Notes under the pieces: model-generated
What the model was told of the DNA's origin: nothing
The model's input: only the letters and a program-made list of their open reading frames with translations
Databases searched by the model: none
Program-made: the position numbers and the translations under genes
From: Cynocephalus volans
Taxonomy: Eukaryota > Chordata > Mammalia > Dermoptera > Cynocephalidae
NCBI RefSeq assembly: GCF_027409185.1
Contig: NC_084463.1
Location: 156,104,369 to 156,168,368, forward strand
DNA: 64,000 bases
Direction: 5' to 3'
Part shown: in pieces, positions 34,641 to 47,465 of the stretch
Layout of the letters: each line of letters opens with the position of its first letter
How positions within the stretch are numbered: position 1 is the stretch's first letter

Positions 34641-35229
34641 GTCATGTCTACAGTGCTGGCCACAGGACAAAAAGAAAGCTCATGATGGTGGTGGTGATGA
34701 TGATGGAATCATCCCGTGTGTACCAGGACCATGAGATTCAAGCTACTTGTTCACAGTGAAATGATTTGGCTGTAATCCACCTGCCTGCTCTTGCTCTTGA
34801 TGATCAGAGCCTCCTCTGGTGAAACCAACTAAGATGGAATCTGTAAGCCGACAACCATGCTTAGGGGAAGGGCTTTATTCAAGGCAAATAGGCTTTGACA
34901 AGCAATAAAAAAGGGTAGAGTAAATAAATGTCAACACTGCTGCAAACACCAAGCTCTAATGGGACTAGGTTACAGATTTCAGCAAATTTTATTCAACAAA
35001 ACACAAACACAGACCAGCCAGGAAATAAACCAGATGATAAATACATAAACATGTGATAATGAGTATTTCCTCCACCAACCATCAGCCCCATACGTAGAGG
35101 GACAAAAGCCAATAGGGCAGAGGAAGGTGTGGGGTTGGGGGGTGGAGGGGAGCGGGAATAGAGACATGCCTGTGAATGTCATCCTCAGAGACCTCCTTTC
35201 TCACTGAATATAAGGAAATTAGTCTTCCT
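34641..35229. other. intergenic, nothing recognised
   Basis: No gene or named repeat; a short GAT/GGT-rich tract lies at 34684-34705. Confidence 0.35.
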
Positions 35230-37490
35230 CTCCCTCGGTGATCTCTTCTTCCACCCTCCCTCAGTCATTCACTCCCATCGTCACACCTTGACCTGGTCAT
35301 TTCCACACTGCACTCCCCCCATAATCTGTTTCAACATCCCTCTCTCTAACTGCCACCTCCTAATTTTCCAGCTTGATGCCCCAAATCTGACAGTTCTCAG
35401 CTCCAACAGGACCTACAACCCATCAATCTCCCACTTTTCACTATCTCTACTTCCTTCCCCTTACTCAATTTAGACTCTATGGTTCGTCCCTATAATCACT
35501 GTTTGCAAATATTCTCAACTCCTCTCACCTCACTCTGCTTTGTCTGAAAATTGCAACCAGGGTTTAATCCAACCACCTGACTATTTAGTGTCTAGCACGT
35601 GTGTTTTATTTCCCTAGTCTACATTCTCTCCCAACATCTGGACAACTATTTCACATCTTATCTTCTCTGCAAACCCCAACACCTTCCCCCTAATTATCAC
35701 TCTCACCTAATGATCTTGCTTCCTGTTTCCCTGAGAAATTGAATGTGTTCAGAAGAAAACCACAGGCCCTGACCACCATTAGATCCTCTGCACTCATAGC
35801 CTGCTTCCCCTCTAATGACTACAGAGGAAGCATCAGGCTCCTTCCACCCGGCCCCGGACACCATTCTCTCATCTACTCACTCTTTCCTAAGTCATAGTTT
35901 TTCATGATCTACTGAATTATTCCCAACAACACCCAAACATGCTGTAATTTCTTCCCTCTGGAAAATGAAACCCTCTTCTGACCCCAGAAACAACTAGAGA
36001 TGCTGCCATGCTTCTCTACACCTCTATTACAGAAAAAATCACCTCAACACAATCGTCTGCTTGCTATCTGCAGTTCCTCTCCTCCCATCTCTCTTGAACT
36101 CGCTCTACTCAGGCTCGTACTACCACCTGCTCACCAAACCACTCTTTGTCACGTCACAGTGACCCCCACATTGCTGAGTCCAGTGGCTGGTTCTCAGGCC
36201 TTGTTCTCCATGACTTAGCAGCAGCACTTAGTTCAGCTGGTCATGCCCTGTCCCTTGACACTCTTCTTTGCTTGGCATCCACAACCCCCACATTGACAAA
36301 ATCTTCTGGCTTCTCCCCTGTGTGGTTTTTCCTCCTCAAAATCCTTTGCCCATTCCCCCTCTTCTCCCTGAGCTGAAACACTGGAATGTTTCAGGACTCA
36401 AGTCCTTGAGTCTCTTCTCTTTATCTGTGTTCACCGCCCCAATGATCTGATCCAGGCTGCTGGCTTTAAATACCACCTTTATGCTGATGACTCCACAATT
36501 CATATCTGCAGCCCGATCTCTTCCGTGATCTTGCTTACGTACCTACTCACCATGTCCACCTGGGTTTGTCATGGGTTTCTCATATTTAACCTATTCAAAC
36601 CCAAACTCTGGTTCTTCCCACAGTCTTCCCCCTCTTCCGGGCAACCCCATCCTTCCAGATGCTCAAACCAAAACCATGGGCATGATCTTTGATTCCTCGC
36701 TTTCTCCCATCCAATCTGCCAGGAAATTTTGTTGGCTCTACCTTCAAAATATGTTCAGAACGACCACTTCACACATACCACCCTAGCTTAAGCCACCAGC
36801 TTTCCCCACCTGGATTATAGCAATAGTCTCTTAAGGTTCTCCCAGTTTTTGCCCTTCCCATGCTAAATCCAGTAGTCAGATTTAATTTTCATGTAACGGA
36901 AATCTAACCGTGTCACTCCTCTGCTCAACAGCCACCAATAAAGCTTTCCAATGCCTTCAGAGTCAAACACCGAGTCCTTCAAATGATGTACAAGTCCCTA
37001 CAGTATCAGCTCTCCTTTTACATCTCTGATCTCACCTCCCTCTGGCTACTCTCTTCCTGCTCAGCACGACCCCAGCCTCACCAGCTGTCCCCACCTCAGG
37101 AAGGCCTTTCCACCCCAGTTCCTTCTGCCAGGAATGCTCCTTCCCTATGTACCACAAGGCTCCCTCCTTTACCACTTCAGTCTCTGCTCAGATGTAACCT
37201 TCTTTGCGAGGTTTTCCCTGGTCACCTATTTAAAACTGCAAACCTCCCACCAGCTAGCCATGCACTACTGCTCCCTTTCTAGTCTTATTTTTTCCATAGT
37301 ACTTTTTTTTATCATATGAGATACTATATATTTTTTACCTATGCATTTGTTATCAGTATCCCCCAGCTAAAATATAAATTCCACAAATTCAAGGCTATAT
37401 TTTTCCTATTTTATTAACTAACGTATTCCAAGAATCAAAAACAATGTTTGGTTCATAGTAGGTCCTCAATAAGTATTTACTGAATTAATT
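35230..37490 (+). mobile_element. long L2 LINE copy (about 2.2 kb) with 3' end
   Basis: The sequence is continuous in L2 order: TGAACTCGCTCTACTCAGGC, TTTATGCTGATGACTCCACA (the RT region ADDS), CTGTCTTTGATTCCTC-like, CCACTTCAGTCTCTGCTCAG, and the L2 end CCTCAATAAGTATTTACTGA. Several frames stay open for 60-100 codons, but none is intact. Confidence 0.85.
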
Positions 37491-38649
37491 AAAAAATAAA
37501 TCTAGTCCCAGCTACTCACTGGGATACTGAAAACCAAGATTACTGAAGAGGCAAAGACTGGACCCAAGTCCCCTGGGCCCGGTGCTCCTTGCACATCTCT
37601 GGCTGTGCTGCAGGTAGAGGTCAGGGAGTCTAGACTGCTCAGACCACTCCCCAGAAGAGCTTGCAAGCACTAAAGCAGACTCAGGTTGAGTCAGACCTGA
37701 AAAACGTATAAAAAACATTTTGTTTAAATGGAAAGGTATTTTGATGAACCAAAAGAGCTGGCTGTTTAAAGAGCCACCTGACCTTCTGTCCTACAGGGAG
37801 AGAATTCAGTACCTTCCTCTGGTGCCAAGGAGATGTGTTGGGCTCCAACATAACCAAATCCTTAATGGGAGAAGAACCTGGGTCTACACTAGCATTTCTC
37901 AAAGTATGATCCACAGACCCCTGAGGGCTCTTGATCTGTCAAGGTCCCGTTCAGCTGCACAATCCCTCTTCCCACAATGTTCAAATCCCAGGCCTACAGC
38001 CAGCCTGTCAATGGCTCCTGTCTTGAATTCACCAACTTCAGACACCTCTTCACTCACTCATCAGACACCAAGCACTTGCCTCTGCAGCTAACACCCAGAT
38101 GCACCCCTTGGGGATAAGTGGCTCACAGGGAAGGAGGTGCCTATACACAGAGAGGTTCACATAAAATGCCATGGAAGCTTGTAGAGGGAGCATGCATTTG
38201 TTTTTTTCAAGTGGCAGCAGATATCCTTAGGGGACAACTATCTTTGGATCTTTGGGGGTATGAGAAATGAAGCCCTCCTCCTACCCCAAGGAATGGTCAG
38301 GATGGAGAGGGCGAAACATGGAGAGCTCCTTGTTCTGCACAATAATGTGGGAAGAATCTGGAGATTCTGGGGGTGGCCCTACAGGGGCAGAGGAGGCCCT
38401 GGAATGGGAAGAAAAGGGAAGAGAGGGGAGGAAGGCCGGGGTCCTGGAAAGGGCTTCGTCAACATTCTCTGTGGCAGGAACAGGCAACGGGCTAAGATCA
38501 GAGACATCCAATTCTCGATTTTAAGTTAATTTCTCTGTTTTGCTGCACTGCTACCTTTGCCAAATCCTCTGGCCTCCACTTTTAGTAAAATTCTGCAAAA
38601 GAATTGCTTTCTGTGAGTCAGGCTTTGGGAAGTCAAGGAAGGGAGATCT
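37491..38649. other. intergenic, mostly unassigned
   Basis: A short hAT-like stretch at 37888-37930 (TTTCTCAAAGTATGATCCAC) is the only named trace. Overlapping frames at 38260-38529 are in G/A-rich DNA without domains. Confidence 0.4.
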
Positions 38650-39087
38650 TTTAATTTCCTAGGGCTGCATAACAAAGTACCACAGACTGGCTGGCTTATC
38701 AATTAAATTTGTTGTCTCACGGTTCTGGAGGCTAGAAGTCTGAAGCCAAGATGTCAGCAGACCTGAAGCCTTCTAGGCACTTTGAGGGAAAATCTGTTCT
38801 GTGCCTCTCTCCTGGCTTCTGGTGGTTTGGGACAGTATCTGGCTTGTGGATGTATCACCTCGATTTCTGCCTTCATGTTCACACAGTGTTCTTGTTCTGT
38901 TCGTATCTGACTGTGTCCAGATTTCCCCTTTTTACAAGGACACTGGATTAGGATCCACCCTAATAACTCATTTGCACTTAAATACTTTTGTAATGACCCT
39001 ATCTCCAAGTAACAGTCTGAGGTTCTGGATAAGGGTTAGGACTCCAATATATCTTTCGTGGGGAGACCCATTTCAACCTATAACAGG
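38650..39087 (-). mobile_element. MLT1-type MaLR LTR, antisense
   Basis: TTTCCTAGGGCTGCATAACA, TCTCACGGTTCTGGAGGCTA and CCATTTCAACCTATAACAGG mark both ends; it is colinear with the LTR at 17833. Confidence 0.85.
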
Positions 39088-39540
39088 AGCTGTGTTCCGT
39101 GACTGAGTTCATGGGGGGTGGACAAACAGCTATAAAAGGTGAGATGTGAGTGAGATCAGGAATGTACAGGAAGCAGGGAATTGGAGCAAGAGGTGACTAA
39201 GAAAAGCATAGTCCACAGCCAAAAACCCTGAGTTATTGGGAGTGGGGCCATCATAGGTGGGATGGGGACTTCAGTCAGTCCACGTGAGTCTGGAGAGAAT
39301 GCTCCTGTAAGGCTGGAAGAATTGGAAACACACTTCCTTCCTCCCCCCGTTTCATCCCTCGTAAGGAAGCTCACATTGGAGACATTTAGGTTTCAAAGAG
39401 ATTTGTTTTGACCGGAAAATTCGAGGAAGATTTCGTGGACTGAAAGACTTGAAGACAGGTCTTGAAGGATGAGTCGGGTGTGGATAAGCACCTGCACCTC
39501 TGGTTCACACTCTTCTAGAATACTCTGTGCCTTTTGTGCA
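39088..39540. other. intergenic, nothing recognised
   Basis: No gene or named repeat seen. Confidence 0.35.
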
Positions 39541-39692
39541 GTTTTTTTTTTTCTTATGTTTGTTTATTTATTCATTCATTTGTTTGTTTGTTTGTTTGTT
39601 TGTTTTGCAGCTAGCTAGTATAGGAATCAAACCGTGTACCTTGGTGTCATTAGCACCATGCTTTAACCAAATGAGCTAACTGGCCAGTCCCT
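39541..39692 (-). mobile_element. monomeric tRNA-Ile SINE, antisense, with (TTTG)n tail
   Basis: Poly-T and (TTTG)n at 39541-39606 form the tail. GCAGCTAGCTAGTATAGGAA, GTGTCATTAGCACCATGCT and TGAGCTAACTGGCCAGTCCC are the reversed tRNA-like body. Confidence 0.85.
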
Positions 39693-40034
39693 TATATTTA
39701 ATTTTTGTTATTTTGTTGTTGCTGTTATTGCGCAAGTGAAGAAAAAGCTGGGTTTATTTCTTTTTTTTTTTTTTTTTTTTCTGTCCAAGTTGATTTATTA
39801 ATTAAATACAATTAATTTCACCATATTGGCCACAGATCTCTGGGACTGTAAACTTGTAAAAATTTCCTTTTTTTAAATTACAAAAGAAAAATGTTTGTTT
39901 TTAAAAAGTGGAAAATAAAAAGGAGAATTTTATAAATTATTTTATTTCTACTCTCAGTGATAACTCTTTTTTTCAATGTATTATATGTGTCTGGGTATGT
40001 ATGTGTTTGTTTTTGTGAATATGGGCTCTGTGAT

Positions 40035-40200
40035 CATTTAAAACTATGTTCACAAATTCTCTGATATTCCTCCCTTCAAGAAGTGGAGCCTAATTTCCCT
40101 TCTCTTGAAATTACAGGGCTCGACTTAATGACTTGCTTCTAATGACTGGTATATGATGGAAGGTATGTGTATAAATTCTGATACTAAATCATAAATAAAC
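40035..40200 (+). repeat. old LTR-like fragment
   Basis: ATATTCCTCCCTTCAAGAAG, TGGAGCCTAATTTCCCTTCT and CTTAATGACTTGCTTCTAAT match a common MaLR-type sequence; fragmentary. Confidence 0.45.
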
Positions 40201-40244
40201 TAAATCATAAGCTAAATCATGTGGCTTCAGCCTTGCTCTTTTTC

Positions 40245-40428
40245 ATTTTTTTTTTTTATTTTAAATTTTATTTTGTCGATATACATTGTAGCTGATTATT
40301 GCTCCCCATCACCAAAACCTCCCTCCCTTTTCCCTCCCCTCCTCCCCCCCAACAATGTCCTTTCTGTTTGCTTGTCGTATCAACTTCAAATAATTGTGGT
40401 TGTTATATCTTCTTCCCCCCCCCCCCCG

Positions 40429-40462
<34 letters not shown>

Positions 40463-43400
40463 TTATATATTAATTTTTAGCTCCCTCCAATAAGTGAGAA
40501 CATGTGGTATTTCTCTTTCTGTGCCTGACTTGTTTCACTTAATATAATTCTCTCAAGGTCCATCCATGTTGTTGCAAATGGCAGTATTTCATTCGTTTTT
40601 ATAGCTGAGTAGTATTCCATCGTGTAGATGTACCACATTTTCCGTATCCACTCATCTGATGATGGGCATTTGGGCTGGTTCCAACTCTTGGCTATTGTAA
40701 AGAGTGCTGCGATGAACATTGGGGAACAGGTATACCTTCGACTTGATGATTTCCATTCCTCTGGGTATATTCCCAACAGTGGGATAGCTGGGTCGTATGG
40801 TAGATCTATTTGCAATTGTTTAAGGAACCTCCATACCATTTTCCATAGAGGCTGCACCATTTTGCAGTCCCACCAACAATGTATGAGAGTTCCTTTTTCT
40901 CCACAGCCTCGCCAGCATTTATTGTTCATAGTCTTTTGGATTTTAGCCATCCTAACTGGGGTTAGATGGTATCTCAATGTGGTTTTGATTTGCATTTCCC
41001 GGATGCTGAGTGATGTTGAGCATTTTTTCATATGTCTGTTGGCCATTTGTATATCTTCCTTAGAGAAATGCCTACTTAGCTCTTTTGCCCATTTTTTAAT
41101 TGGGTTGCTTGTTTTCTTCTTGTAAAGTTGTTTGAGTTCCTTATATATTCTGGATATTAATCCTTTGTCAGATGTATATTTTGCAAATATTTTCTCCCAC
41201 TCTGTTGGTTGTCTTTTAACTCTGTGAATTGTTTCTTTTGCTGTGCAGAAGCTTTTTAGTTTGATATAATCCCATTTGTTTATTTTTCCTTTGGTTGCCC
41301 GTGCTTTTGGGGTCGCATTCATGAAGTCTGTGCCCAGTCCTATTTCCTGAAGTGTTTCTCCTATGTTTTCTTTAAGAAGTTTTATTGTCTCAGGGTGTAT
41401 ATTTAAATCCTTAATCCATTTTGAGTTGATTTTAGTATACGGTGAGAGGTATGGATCTAGTTTCATTCTCCTGCATATCGATATCCAGTTATCCCAGCAC
41501 CATTTGCTGAAGAGGCAGTCCCTTCCCCAGTGAATAGGCTTGGTGCCTTTGTCAAAAATCAGATGGCAGTAAGTGTGTGGGTTGATTTCTGGATTCTCTA
41601 TTCTATTCCATTGGTCAGTGTGTCTGTTTTTATGCCAGTACCATACTGTTTTGGTTTTTATAGCTTTGTAGTATATCTTAAAGTCAGGTAGTGTTATGCC
41701 TCCAGCTTTATTTTTTTTGCTGAGCATTGCTTTGGCTATTCATTGTCTTTTATTGTTCCATATAAATGTCTGAATAGTTTTTTCCATTTCTGAGAAAAAT
41801 GTCTTTGGAATTTTGATGGGGATTGCATTGAATTTTTATATCACTTTGGGTAGTATGGACATTTTCACTATGTTGATTCTTCCAATCCAAGAGCATGGGA
41901 TATCTTTCCATCTTCTTGTATCCTCTCTAATTTCTCTCAGCAGTGGTTTGTAGTTCTCATTATAGAGATTTTTCACCTCCTTGGTTAACTCAATTCCTAA
42001 GTATTTTATTTTTTTGGTGGCTATTGTAAATGGGTAGGCTTTCTTGATTTCTCCTTCTGCATGTTCACTATTGGAGAAAAGAAATGCTACTGATTTTTGT
42101 GTGTTGATTTTGTATCCTGCTACTGTGCTGAAATCATTTATCAATTCCAACAGTTTTTTTGTAGAGGTTTTAGGCTGTTCGATATATAGGATCATGTCAT
42201 CTGCAAACAGGGACAGTTTGACTTCATCTTTTCCAATCTGGATGCCCTTTATTTCCTTCTCTTCTCTGATTGCTATGGCTAGTACTTCCAACACTATGTT
42301 GAATAGGAGTGGTGAGAGTGGGCATCCTTGTCTAGTTCCTGTTCTTAAAGGAAAAGCTTTCAGCTTTTCCCCATTCAGGATGATATTGGCAGTGGGTTTG
42401 GCATATATGGCTTTAATTATGTTGAGATACTTTCCCTCTATACCTAACTTATAGAGGGTCTTTGTCATGAATGAGTGCTGAACTTTATCAAATGCTTTTT
42501 CAGCATCTATAGAGATGATCATATGGTCCTTGTGTTTGAGTTTATTAATATGGTGTATCACATTTATTGATTTGCGTATGTTGAACCAACCTTGCATCCC
42601 TGGGATGAATCCCACTTGATCGTGATGAATAATTTTTCGTATGTGTTGCTGTATTCTGTTTGCTAGTATTTTAGTGAGGATTTTTGCATCTATATTCATC
42701 AAGGATATCGGCCTGTAGTTTTCTTTTTTGGTTATATCTTTACCTGGTTTTGGTATCAGGATGATGTTTGCTTCATAGAATGAGTTTGGGAGATTTGCGT
42801 CCATTTCAATCTTTTGGAATAGTTTGTAAAGAATCGGTGTCAATTCCTCTTTGAATGTTTGGTAAAATTCTGCTGTGAATCCATCTGGTCCTGGGCTTTT
42901 CTTTGTTGGGAGCCTTCTGATAACAGCTTCAATCTCCTTTATTGTTATTGGTCTGTTCAAATTTTCTACGTCTTCACGGTTCAGTTTTGGGAGCTTGTGT
43001 GTGTCCAGAAATTTATCCATTTCCTCCAGATTTTCAAATTTGTTGGCGTATAGTTGTTTATAGTAGTCTCGAATGATTCCTTGTATTTCAGATGAATCAG
43101 TTGTAATATCACCTTTTTCATTTCTAATTTTTGTTATTTGAGTCTTCTCTCTTCTTTTTTTTGTTAGCCATGCTAATGGTTTGTCAATTTTATTTATCTT
43201 TTCAAAAAACCAACTTTTTGATTCATTGATCTTTTGAATTGTTTTTTGGTTTTCAATTTCATTCAGTTCTGCTCTGATCTTAATGATTTCTTTCCGTCTG
43301 CTAACTTTAGGTTTGGATTTTTCTTGTTTTTCTAGTTCTTTAAGGTGAAGTGTTAGGTTGTTCACTTGCCATCTTTCTATTCTTCTGAAGTGAGCATTTA

Positions 43401-43892
43401 ATGCAATAAATTTTCCCCTCAATACTGCTTTTGCAGTATCCCACAGGTTTTGGTATGATGTATCATTGTTTTCATTAGTTTCAATAAACTTTTTGATTTC
43501 CTGCTTGATTTCTTCTTGGACCCATATGTCATTAAGTAGAATGCTGTTTAATTTCCATGTGTTTGTATAGTTTCCAGAGTTTTGTTTGTTATTAATTTCT
43601 AGTTTTAATCCATTGTGGTCTGAGAAGATACATGGGATAATTCCAATTTTTTTGAATTTATTGAGACTTGATTTGTGACCTAATATGTGATCTATCCTGG
43701 AGAATGATCCATGTGCTGATGAGAAGAATGAATATTCTGAGGTTGTTGGGTGGAATGTTCTGTAGATATCTGCCAATTCCAATTGGTCTAGAGTCTTGTT
43801 TAGATCTTGTGTTTCTCTACTGATTCTTTGCCTAGATGATCTGTCTAATATTGACAGTGGAGTGTTCAGGTCCCCTGCTTTTGTGCAGTTTT
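40245..43892 (-). mobile_element. 5'-truncated LINE-1 with nearly readable ORF2
   Basis: The 3' end is at the left: poly-T 40245-40258, then a 3'UTR with a C-rich tract and (TG)n at 40433-40458. ORF2 occupies 40477-43892. The element begins inside the endonuclease domain (GDLNTPLS at the 5' edge), so roughly the first 130-140 ORF2 residues, ORF1 and the 5'UTR are missing. Sense-strand open frames here are antisense shadows. Confidence 0.95.
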
Positions 43893-43914
43893 GATCCAAC
43901 CTTTCTCTTTTCAA
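40477..43914 (-). pseudogene. L1 ORF2 protein, truncated and with two nonsense codons
   Basis: ORF2p is the L1 endonuclease/reverse transcriptase. Visible in order: C-terminal endonuclease with SDHNG (catalytic His), the reverse transcriptase with FADDM (about 42191-42210), the linker [13 protein letters not shown] upstream of it, and the Cys-rich C-terminus with CWRGCG...HCWWDC (C-x3-C-x7-H-x4-C). The frame is continuous, but TAA at 41836-41838 and TGA at 41740-41742 divide it into 692 and 416 codons; they are 93 nt apart and no frameshift separates them. The first codons at 43893-43914 are flanking, not L1. The element cannot be autonomous. Confidence 0.93.
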
Positions 43915-45080
43915 TGTCCAACTCGATGTCTAGCCACTTAGCAAATCTCCTAGGACCAGCCCAGCTCTTTGACACATCTGCCAACTCCTTCATCCCTGGC
44001 GGTCTATTTGTTTGTTCCTAGCCATACTCATATGTGATCCAACAATGGCCATATTCTGCCTTGCCAACTCTGTAAGCAAGAGAGCACCTTGTATCTCAGC
44101 ATCTAGCGTACCATCCAGGACACAAAAGACACTCAATAAATACTCATTAATTGCTTAGTAACTGTAATCTCTTGGCTCATGAAATCTTAATGACCTATTT
44201 CAGAATTTCTCCCTTTCTCAAACATAGACCTTGGAAGGAATTCCCATGGAATACTGTCCCAACCAAGACCATAAATATTCTGAGGGGCAAATGAACTCAA
44301 CATGAACACCACACCATAGACTCACTGACTTTAAATGAAACTGCAAAGAGGACTTCGGAGCTTGAAAGAGAAACCTAAGTTTTCTTCCTTTATCAGGAAT
44401 TTCTATACCATGCTGCAGAAACTCACAGAGACTGAAGAAAGAACATCCAAAGGCTTTCTAGGACTACAAGGTAAGACTTCTGTAAGACTCTGAGGGAGAT
44501 GGGATCATACCAGGAGAGAAGTGGGACCTACACATGCCCTGGGATGTGTCTCTCGGGAACTGCCAGGAGTCAGGGGTCCGCATACAGGCTGGTGCACTCC
44601 AGCAAGATGATGTTTGCAGCAATCCTCCTCAGAAATGCAAAGTTTGGCCAGTTGGGAGGTAACTGAAGAGCCAGAACAGGTTCCTGAAACTAGTTCATAT
44701 CTGTGCAATGTTAACATAGAAGGCTGGAAACCCGAAGGACATCCACTAGCGAGTCCAGCTGTGATCAGGGTTATGTAGAGCCTCAGTCTGGAACTGGTAG
44801 AAAGGCTTCTGACAGAACCACCTCCTTTGTTCCTGACATTTTCCTAACAGGAGGGAGACGTGAAGGGGTCTCAGGAACATTCGTCACAGGGCCCAGCTGT
44901 CTGTGACAATTTTCAGGTTGAAGGCTGTATTGCTTTTCACACAGAAAAAGAAAGCCTGCTCTGAGAAGGGAAGACAGAAATAACTGTTTTTTCATATCAT
45001 GAAGCAGAGTATAACGTTTAACACAGTATTCATTATGAAAACAGAATGCAGACAGAACTTCAGTTCTCATAATACAATCT
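43915..45080. other. intergenic, nothing recognised
   Basis: Unique-looking sequence beyond the L1 5' edge; no exon or named repeat. Confidence 0.4.
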
Positions 45081-45084
45081 TCAG

Positions 45085-45180
45085 CATCTTCCTAGCTGTG
45101 TGACGATGGCCAAGTCACTTAACCTCTCTTAGCCTCAGTTGCTTAGTCTGAAAAAAATGGTTATAGCAGCAATATGTTAC
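45085..45180 (+). repeat. MIR SINE fragment
   Basis: CTTCCTAGCTGTGTGACGAT and AACCTCTCTTAGCCTCAGTT are the MIR core. Confidence 0.75.
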
Positions 45181-45744
45181 TGGAGGAATTGCTTTCTATC
45201 TACAAGGCTGTGAGGCATAAATGTCCACAGTCTCTGGAGTCCTGATTGTAAACCACTCCCCTGAGAAGCTGCTGTTTGCCTGAGAAAGCAAGGAATGCTC
45301 AAGGTCTAAGGCAAAAGTGACAATGCTGCCTGGTAGACAAAACAGTCTTTCTGAGAAATGAAAACATAGTGAAATAAAAATAGCAATCAGGAAAAAAATA
45401 AATCTGAGTCCCAGATCCGCTCCAGTGAGTTGTACTATCATAGGCAAGTCATTTTGCCTTCACATTCTCAGTCTCCCTGCTTTGCAGAGATGGGGGTAGG
45501 ATCAAAGTGAGTGAGAAGATATGGGCAAGTGTCTTAGCTGCCAGGTGACAGACTAATTACAGTTGTTTCTCTTATGAAAGAGTAGAGCTAGAAGGGGCCT
45601 TAGAGACCAGCTGGATTTAAAAATAAGGAAAAAGCTGGGAATGTCGTGAAGTTCCCTATAGCCAATATTTCTAACTGTTGGGACCCAAGGAAAGGGAAGT
45701 GAAACCACCAAGGAGCAGCATGTGGCATTTTTGTATGGCATGGT

Positions 45745-45935
45745 TCTCAAACGTTAGCAGCATCAGATCACCTGGAGAGCATGTTAAAACGTAGACTGCT
45801 GATCCCCACCCCTGGGGTTTCTGATTCAGCAGGTCTGGTGAGGGGACCAAGAATTTGCTCTTCCAACAAGTTCCCAGTGGTCCTGATACTACTGGCCTAG
45901 AGACCACACGTTAAGATTCACTGCTGTAAGTACAG
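45745..45935 (-). mobile_element. MER5A-type hAT MITE
   Basis: TCAGATCACCTGGAGAGCAT, CCCACCCCTGGGGTTTCTGA and CAGTGGTCCTGATACTACTG match MER5A. Confidence 0.7.
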
Positions 45936-46019
45936 AAAAAAAATAGTTCAGCGCCAATTCAGAAAAATGTTCAAAACAATGGCTCTTCTCTTACAGATGG
46001 TTTCTACCCTTCAACAAAG

Positions 46020-46240
46020 AATAAATGTTAATTGCATATTTCCTCTGTGCAAGGCTCTGTGCTGGAAGCTTCACACTTCATCTTCAAAATACCCACTGCA
46101 GAGGTGCTATTATTGTCTGCCTTCTAGAGAGAGAAAACAGAGCTTAGACAACTTGCAGCAGGTCGTACAACTAGTAAATGAAGGAACTGAGATATGACCC
46201 AGGGCTGTCTGATCTCTTAGCCCTGATGCTGTCTTGCCTT
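46020..46240 (-). repeat. MIR SINE, antisense
   Basis: CTGTGCAAGGCTCTGTGCTG, TATTATTGTCTGCCTTCTAG and CAACTAGTAAATGAAGGAAC are the MIRb antisense order. Confidence 0.65.
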
Positions 46241-46655
46241 TGAGTTTATTTCCTAGATGATTAATACTAAATAGTGCTGATCCATCAGTCAGCACCAAAC
46301 CCAAATTGATCATTGACAGTTTGGAGTGTTTTTCTCTCCGGAAGCAGCTGGGACAGTGGGGACCAATGTAATGTATTCACTTTATACTTGCGATTCAGAA
46401 AGTGCAGAAAACCTTCCAATAGCACACTTCTGGAATTCACTACACATTATTTTGTGCCATGGGATCTGGTTTCCTGCCAGCAAGGAGTATATTGTTTAGG
46501 TGGAGAAACAACAATTAACAACTGAAGTATACAAGTGACTTTTCCTGCCGTCTGGATGGGCTGTCTTTCCACCTAATAATATCTTCAGTATTTTGAGGAG
46601 GCTACACACCTACCTCTTTCCATGGCACACTTGCTCATCAGCATAAAAACATTAA

Positions 46656-47039
<384 letters not shown>

Positions 47040-47284
47040 GTGTGATTCTTCCTCTCTCCAGTTTGGGTCACTTCATAAGCTCACTTCTAGTGCATTTAGA
47101 TAAGGAGGGGAATGGATTTAGGGGGCAAAGGACAAAACGAGGGATGGCTGTTTCTGGAGACTGGACCCAGGACAACCCCACAGATGCCATCCCCTCCCCC
47201 ATCTTCCTGCCACTCCCCAGTCAGATCCATGGTCTCTGAGGGAGGCTGTAAAATTGATTAAATCTCTCGCACCTAACTAGTTTC

Positions 47285-47465
47285 ACCAAGAAGACCATTG
47301 AACAGGAAGTCAGGCAATCCAGGTCGCTGGGCCATCTGGATTTGCTCAGTGGCCTCAGGCACATCCTTTCCCCTCTCTGGGCCTCAACTGCCTCACCTTT
47401 AGAATGAGAAGATCTAGCAAGTTGCTGTCTTCAATTCCTTCTAGCTCTGAGGTTTTGTGATTTCC
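47285..47465 (+). repeat. MIR SINE (between the two MS4A18-like exons)
   Basis: CCTTTCCCCTCTCTGGGCCTC, CTGCCTCACCTTTAGAATGA and TTCCTTCTAGCTCTGAGGTT are the sense MIR order. Confidence 0.75.

Noticed and set aside
40628-41125. 165-codon plus-strand ORF
   Set aside because: It is the antisense shadow of L1 ORF2.
40245-43930. Target-site duplication of the L1 (CTTGCTCTTTTTCA versus CTTTCTCTTTTCA)
   Set aside because: The match is imperfect and T-rich; not strong enough to call.
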